Shown here: piece after piece, positions 63,637 through 64,000 of the stretch
How positions within the stretch are numbered: the first letter of the stretch is position 1
How the letters are laid out: each line of letters starts with the position of its first letter
Source: an uncultured Dokdonia sp.
GTDB taxonomy: Bacteria; Bacteroidota; Bacteroidia; Flavobacteriales; Flavobacteriaceae
Length of the DNA: 64,000 bases
Direction of reading: 5' to 3'
Assembly: GCA_947503305.1 (NCBI GenBank)
Contig: CANNDF010000001.1
Location: 62,001-126,000, forward strand
Notes under the pieces: generated by a model
The model's database searches: none
Seen by the model: only the letters and a program-made list of their open reading frames with translations
Told to the model about the DNA's origin: nothing
Translations under genes and position numbers: made by a program

Positions 63637-64000
63637 TTAAATAGTATTTAATATAGCTGCTGCTTGTTGCAGTGTTTCATCTGTTTTTGCAAAACAAAAT
63701 CGTAGCATTTTGAAATCTTCCTGATCCGTATTAAAAACAGAGGTAGGGATAGCCGCAATTTTATTTTCTTTGGTAAGCCTTTCGGCGAAAATCATATCAG
63801 ATTCTTCTGTAATTTCAGAGAAATCCAACATTTGAAAATACGTGCCTGCAGCGGGTATCATTTTAAAACGTGATGTTTTAATTAACTCTAAGAATAAATC
63901 TCTTTTGTTTTGATAAAACTGCGCAAGTTCTATATAATGACTTGGAGTTTTAAGATACGTTGCAAAAGCTTTTTGCATAGGATGATTTACACAAAACACG
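63637..64000 (-). CDS. Methionine (YbdL-like) aminotransferase, 5' part outside the window
   Basis: The C-terminal 120 residues of a class I/II PLP aminotransferase, open to the right edge; the apparent GTG start at 63999 is internal. VFCVNHPMQKAFATYL, HYIELAQFYQNKRDLFLELI, AAGTYFQMLDFS and IAAIPTSVFNTD closely follow E. coli YbdL, a methionine/2-oxo acid aminotransferase also linked to kynurenine aminotransferases. The catalytic lysine lies outside the window. It probably works with an omega-amidase such as the one at 56178-56957. Confidence 0.9.
   Translation of the reverse strand, partial: VFCVNHPMQKAFATYLKTPSHYIELAQFYQNKRDLFLELIKTSRFKMIPAAGTYFQMLDFSEITEESDMIFAERLTKENKIAAIPTSVFNTDQEDFKMLRFCFAKTDETLQQAAAILNTI

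Overview
The window is an AT-rich chromosome segment from a member of the Bacteroidetes, most likely a marine Flavobacteriaceae bacterium close to Dokdonia. The evidence is TANNTTTG-type promoters, a T9SS C-terminal sorting domain, a DUF4270 lipoprotein, a short GlgA-like gene beside panC, a eukaryal-type glycyl-tRNA synthetase, and a family of TTTCGCGAAA-centred palindromes scattered through genes and spacers. I saw no rRNA, CRISPR array, transposase or integrase.

Layout. 1-3.3 kb: a truncated MBOAT acyltransferase, a cupin/JmjC-like oxygenase and bioB. 3.4-12.6 kb: an accessory RNA-repair locus (below). 12.6-18.3 kb: a biotin cluster (bioF, DUF2007, bioD, bioA, a ketoacyl-synthase homologue) interrupted by two Coa1-like genes on the other strand. 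18.4-23.9 kb: XRE+DUF2975 pair, GNAT, M61 peptidase, hydrolase, LytTR membrane regulator. 24.0-25.9 kb: atpD-atpC. 26.2-31.2 kb: a DUF4956/CotH/VTC operon ending in a lipoprotein pyrophosphatase. 31.2-42.3 kb: glmS, DUF4270, GlgA-like, then divergent panC-panD-UPF0104-esterase-like, a 7TM/LuxR regulator and radA. 42.4-64 kb: housekeeping and envelope genes (AKR, OmpA-like lipoprotein, xth, a giant outer-membrane protein, T9SS protein, glyS, comF, nitrilase, a cNMP/CBS/DUF294-DnaQ-HAD operon, ankyrin, beta-lactamase-fold hydrolase, a partial aminotransferase).

The most interesting region is 3.4-12.6 kb. It combines an RtcB RNA ligase, two unknown genes behind it, a divergent WYL regulator, a dense array of 18 complete tRNA genes, a YkuK (RNase H-like) gene, an unknown 147-aa gene, several broken or rearranged tRNA units, and a slipin (SPFH/Band-7) gene. 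A 19-nt inverted repeat, TACGCAATCATTTTGCGTA, occurs both in the rtcB/WYL divergent promoter and upstream of the 147-aa gene, which ties both ends into one probable regulon. The tRNA set is close to a minimal, U34-rich decoding set. Both Leu tRNAs lack the long variable arm. The last units look circularly permuted: a T-arm plus TAAGGCC-ACCA precedes, by 7 nt, a GGCCTTA 5' half with a CAU anticodon. From memory, RtcB systems with Band-7 proteins and a tRNA-like RNA were described by comparative genomics (Burroughs and Aravind, 2016). The array with permuted-looking tRNAs, the shared operator and the leader/attenuator architecture go beyond what I know of that description.

Many CDS starts were moved inward from the longest ORF where a promoter, tRNA or family alignment argues for it. 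All calls are by eye. No search was run.
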